Shown in pieces: positions 62,240 through 64,000 of a DNA stretch of 64,000 nucleotides. A program made the translations under genes and the position numbers. The notes under the pieces are model-generated. The model worked only from the letters and a program-made list of their open reading frames with translations, ran no database searches and was not told the DNA's origin. Where the stretch lies: positions 1 to 64,000 of the forward strand of contig JAECUM010033632.1 in the NCBI GenBank assembly GCA_016617855.1. The letters run 5' to 3'. This stretch comes from Megalonaias nervosa. Its lineage: Eukaryota > Mollusca > Bivalvia > Unionida > Unionidae. Position 1 is the first letter of the stretch. Every line of letters begins with the position of its first letter.

Positions 62240-63285
62240 GTACTCAGAAATTTAAAGTTATTGAATTTTTAATATCATGGTGTTTACGTAGGTTTACTAT
62301 GGGAGCTGAATTAGTACCGTGAGTCCCATTGGAAGAAGCAAAGTGGCAAGCTTATGTGCGTGATTATATGCTAAACGTTCTAACATATTTTTGTGAAACA
62401 TTGAATCTAAAATAGAATCTTATCGAAGTATATATGTCCAATATATTCGCCATGTTCTATAAATCAGTCTAGACGTAAATCCTATGTATCAGAAATGAGT
62501 TTCCATCCTATCTCGTAACAACTCAATACTATCTCGTAATAATGCAATATTATCTCGTAATAATGCAATATTATCTCGTAATAACGCAATGTTATCTCGT
62601 AATAACGCAATGTTATATCGTAATAACGCAATACTGTCTCGTAATAACGCAATGTTATCTGTTAATAACGCAATACTATTTAGTAATAACGCCAAACTAT
62701 CTCGTAATAACGCAATGTTATCTGGTAATAACGCAATACTATCTCGTAATAACGCAATGTTATCTCGTAATAACGCAATGTTATCTCGTAATAGCGCAAT
62801 ACTATCTCGTAATAACGCAATGTTATCTGTTAATAACGCAATACTATTTAGTAATAACGCCAAACTATCTCGTAATAACGCAATGTTATCTGGTAATAAC
62901 GCAATACTATCTCGTAATAACGCAATGTTATCTCGTAATAACGCAATGTTATATCGTAATAACGCAATACTGTCTCGTAATAACGCAATGTTATCTGTTA
63001 ATAACGCAATACTATTTAGTAATAACGCCAAACTATCTCGTAATAACGCAATGTTATCTGGTAATAACGCAATACTATCTCGTAATAACGCAATGTTATC
63101 TCGTAATAACGCAATGTTATCTCGTAATAGCGCAATACTATCTCGTAATAACGCAATGTTATGTCGTAATAACGCAATGTTATGTCGTTATAACGCAATG
63201 TTATCTCGTAATTACGCAATACTATCTCATAAAAACGCAAATTTTATTTTTTTTACCTGGCGCTAATGGGGTTCCGTAGTTTTCC
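62240..63285 (+). repeat. uninterrupted dispersed repeat with 21-bp satellite (empty-site copy)
   Basis: A unique flank (62240-62511) matches 40317-40770 inverted; a 21-bp satellite fills about 62512-63235; the end (tttttttacctggcgctaat, ggggttccgta) matches 19548-19600 inverted. It has ctcgta at 62512-62517, the single copy of the target hexamer duplicated by element 1. A 168-bp higher-order period (marker ttatctgtta at 62655, 62823, 62991) is nested in a 336-bp one (ttatatcg at 62613 and 62949). Confidence 0.92.
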
Positions 63286-64000
63286 CTTCTCTTTTTGCAT
63301 ATAAAATTTAAAAGGGTGCTTTTATCATTAGGATTAATTCAGGCATCAATAACCTTAAATTCAGAGACTTGATTAGCTAAATATGTTAAACATTAAAGAG
63401 GAAATATTTTGCACTTTTTAAATACATACAGAGAAATAAGTGGTAGCGCGATGGAGGGTTCAGAGGGGGTAATTGCACCCGGCGGGTGCCACTGGAAGCT
63501 ACTTTTTTGTTTCGTTTTGTAGCTGAATTTTTCATAGTTTTTCAACTCTACTTTCGGGTAATGGGACAATTCTTCACAAAACGTATATTTAGGATGGGGA
63601 ATGGAGGTTGGTAATTGACATAAAAGTGTTTTTTGCAGCTAAGTGAGAATGCCACTGAATGGAATTGCCCCTGGCTGCCTCAAATCTTGCACTGCCACTG
63701 GAGATGTATATGTTGAGATTATATGTTATTTACAGTAGCTAGTGTATTTGTATGGAGATTTTGTTATATATGTACATGTACTAATGCAAAATTTATATAT
63801 TTCTTTTAGTGGTATCATTAAATGCTAATTATGAAATTTGGCCTTTGTCATGTATACTTTCAATCAAAATGTCAAGGTCAAAGTAGTTATGATTCACATT
63901 CCTTAACTCCACCTTAATACTAGTATGTTAACATGTAATATTATATGGTGACACATAATAAAAAGTTAAACGTTCAAAATCCAAGTTCAATAGGTTTCAC
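63286..64000. other. non-coding stretch, no gene seen
   Basis: No recognised feature up to the window edge. Confidence 0.5.

Noticed and set aside
62512..63235. Possible CRISPR array (regular short repeats)
   Set aside because: Units are contiguous with no unique spacers, the genome is eukaryotic and no cas gene is present.
62489..63279. Frames of 180-245 codons with seven-residue repeats
   Set aside because: They follow from the 21-bp satellite (3n period) and exist on both strands.

Overview
This is a metazoan genomic window, AT-rich and repeat-rich. It is most likely from a mollusc, perhaps a bivalve. The reasons are an isolated host-type sushi exon with splice sites, many microsatellites and minisatellites, Penelope-like, pogo-like and non-LTR retroelement relics, a tRNA-derived SINE with a CAA-rich tail, and two large DNA-virus-like transposons. 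The species cannot be named from the sequence alone. No rRNA, canonical tRNA gene, CRISPR array or bacterial operon was seen.

1-19.9 kb is a graveyard of small relics. It holds Penelope-like RT and endonuclease-region fragments, one sushi/CCP exon, a LINE 3' end at 4.4-5.8 kb, a pogo-like transposase piece, a frameshifted LINE RT with a C-terminal C2H2 finger, four minisatellite families, and a broken 1.7 kb pseudogene of a repetitive protein family at 15.8-17.4 kb.

19.9-40.3 kb is element 1, a decayed Polinton (Maverick/adintovirus-like) element. It has 1.13 kb terminal inverted repeats and a 6-bp target duplication (tacgag). Its genes are nearly all on the minus strand: adenain-type protease, double-jelly-roll major capsid protein, penton-like protein, small membrane protein, chromodomain integrase, basic virion-core proteins, packaging ATPase, two F-box-like proteins, two BIR (IAP-like) proteins and the C-terminal part of a family B DNA polymerase. 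A 3.57 kb RNase H-bearing LINE sits inside its right TIR. Without that LINE the element is about 16.8 kb. It inserted into a dispersed repeat carrying a 21-bp satellite; an uninterrupted copy of that repeat lies inverted at 62.2-63.3 kb and shows the empty site.

41.4-58.1 kb is element 2, a clearly different Polinton-like lineage with 1.32 kb TIRs and a 5-bp target duplication. Its left half, plus strand, holds structural genes: coiled-coil protein, Gly-rich minor virion protein, major capsid protein, a repeat-type virion protein, a protease lacking the usual catalytic Cys, a fibre-like protein, a two-helix membrane protein and a penton-like protein. Its right half holds an HNH homing-type endonuclease (split by a SINE), a zinc-ribbon protein, a fused family B polymerase, SF1 helicase and HNH gene, a DD(34)E integrase, a parvovirus-type phospholipase A2 and the packaging ATPase, which runs into the right TIR.

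In both elements, integrase and polymerase would serve integration and self-replication, while capsid proteins, protease and ATPase would serve virion assembly. Nearly every large gene now carries a stop or frameshift, many of them at homopolymers, so both copies look non-functional unless some indels are assembly errors. 58.1-64 kb returns to host repeats: microsatellites, a 49-bp minisatellite and the 21-bp satellite with 168/336-bp higher-order periodicity.
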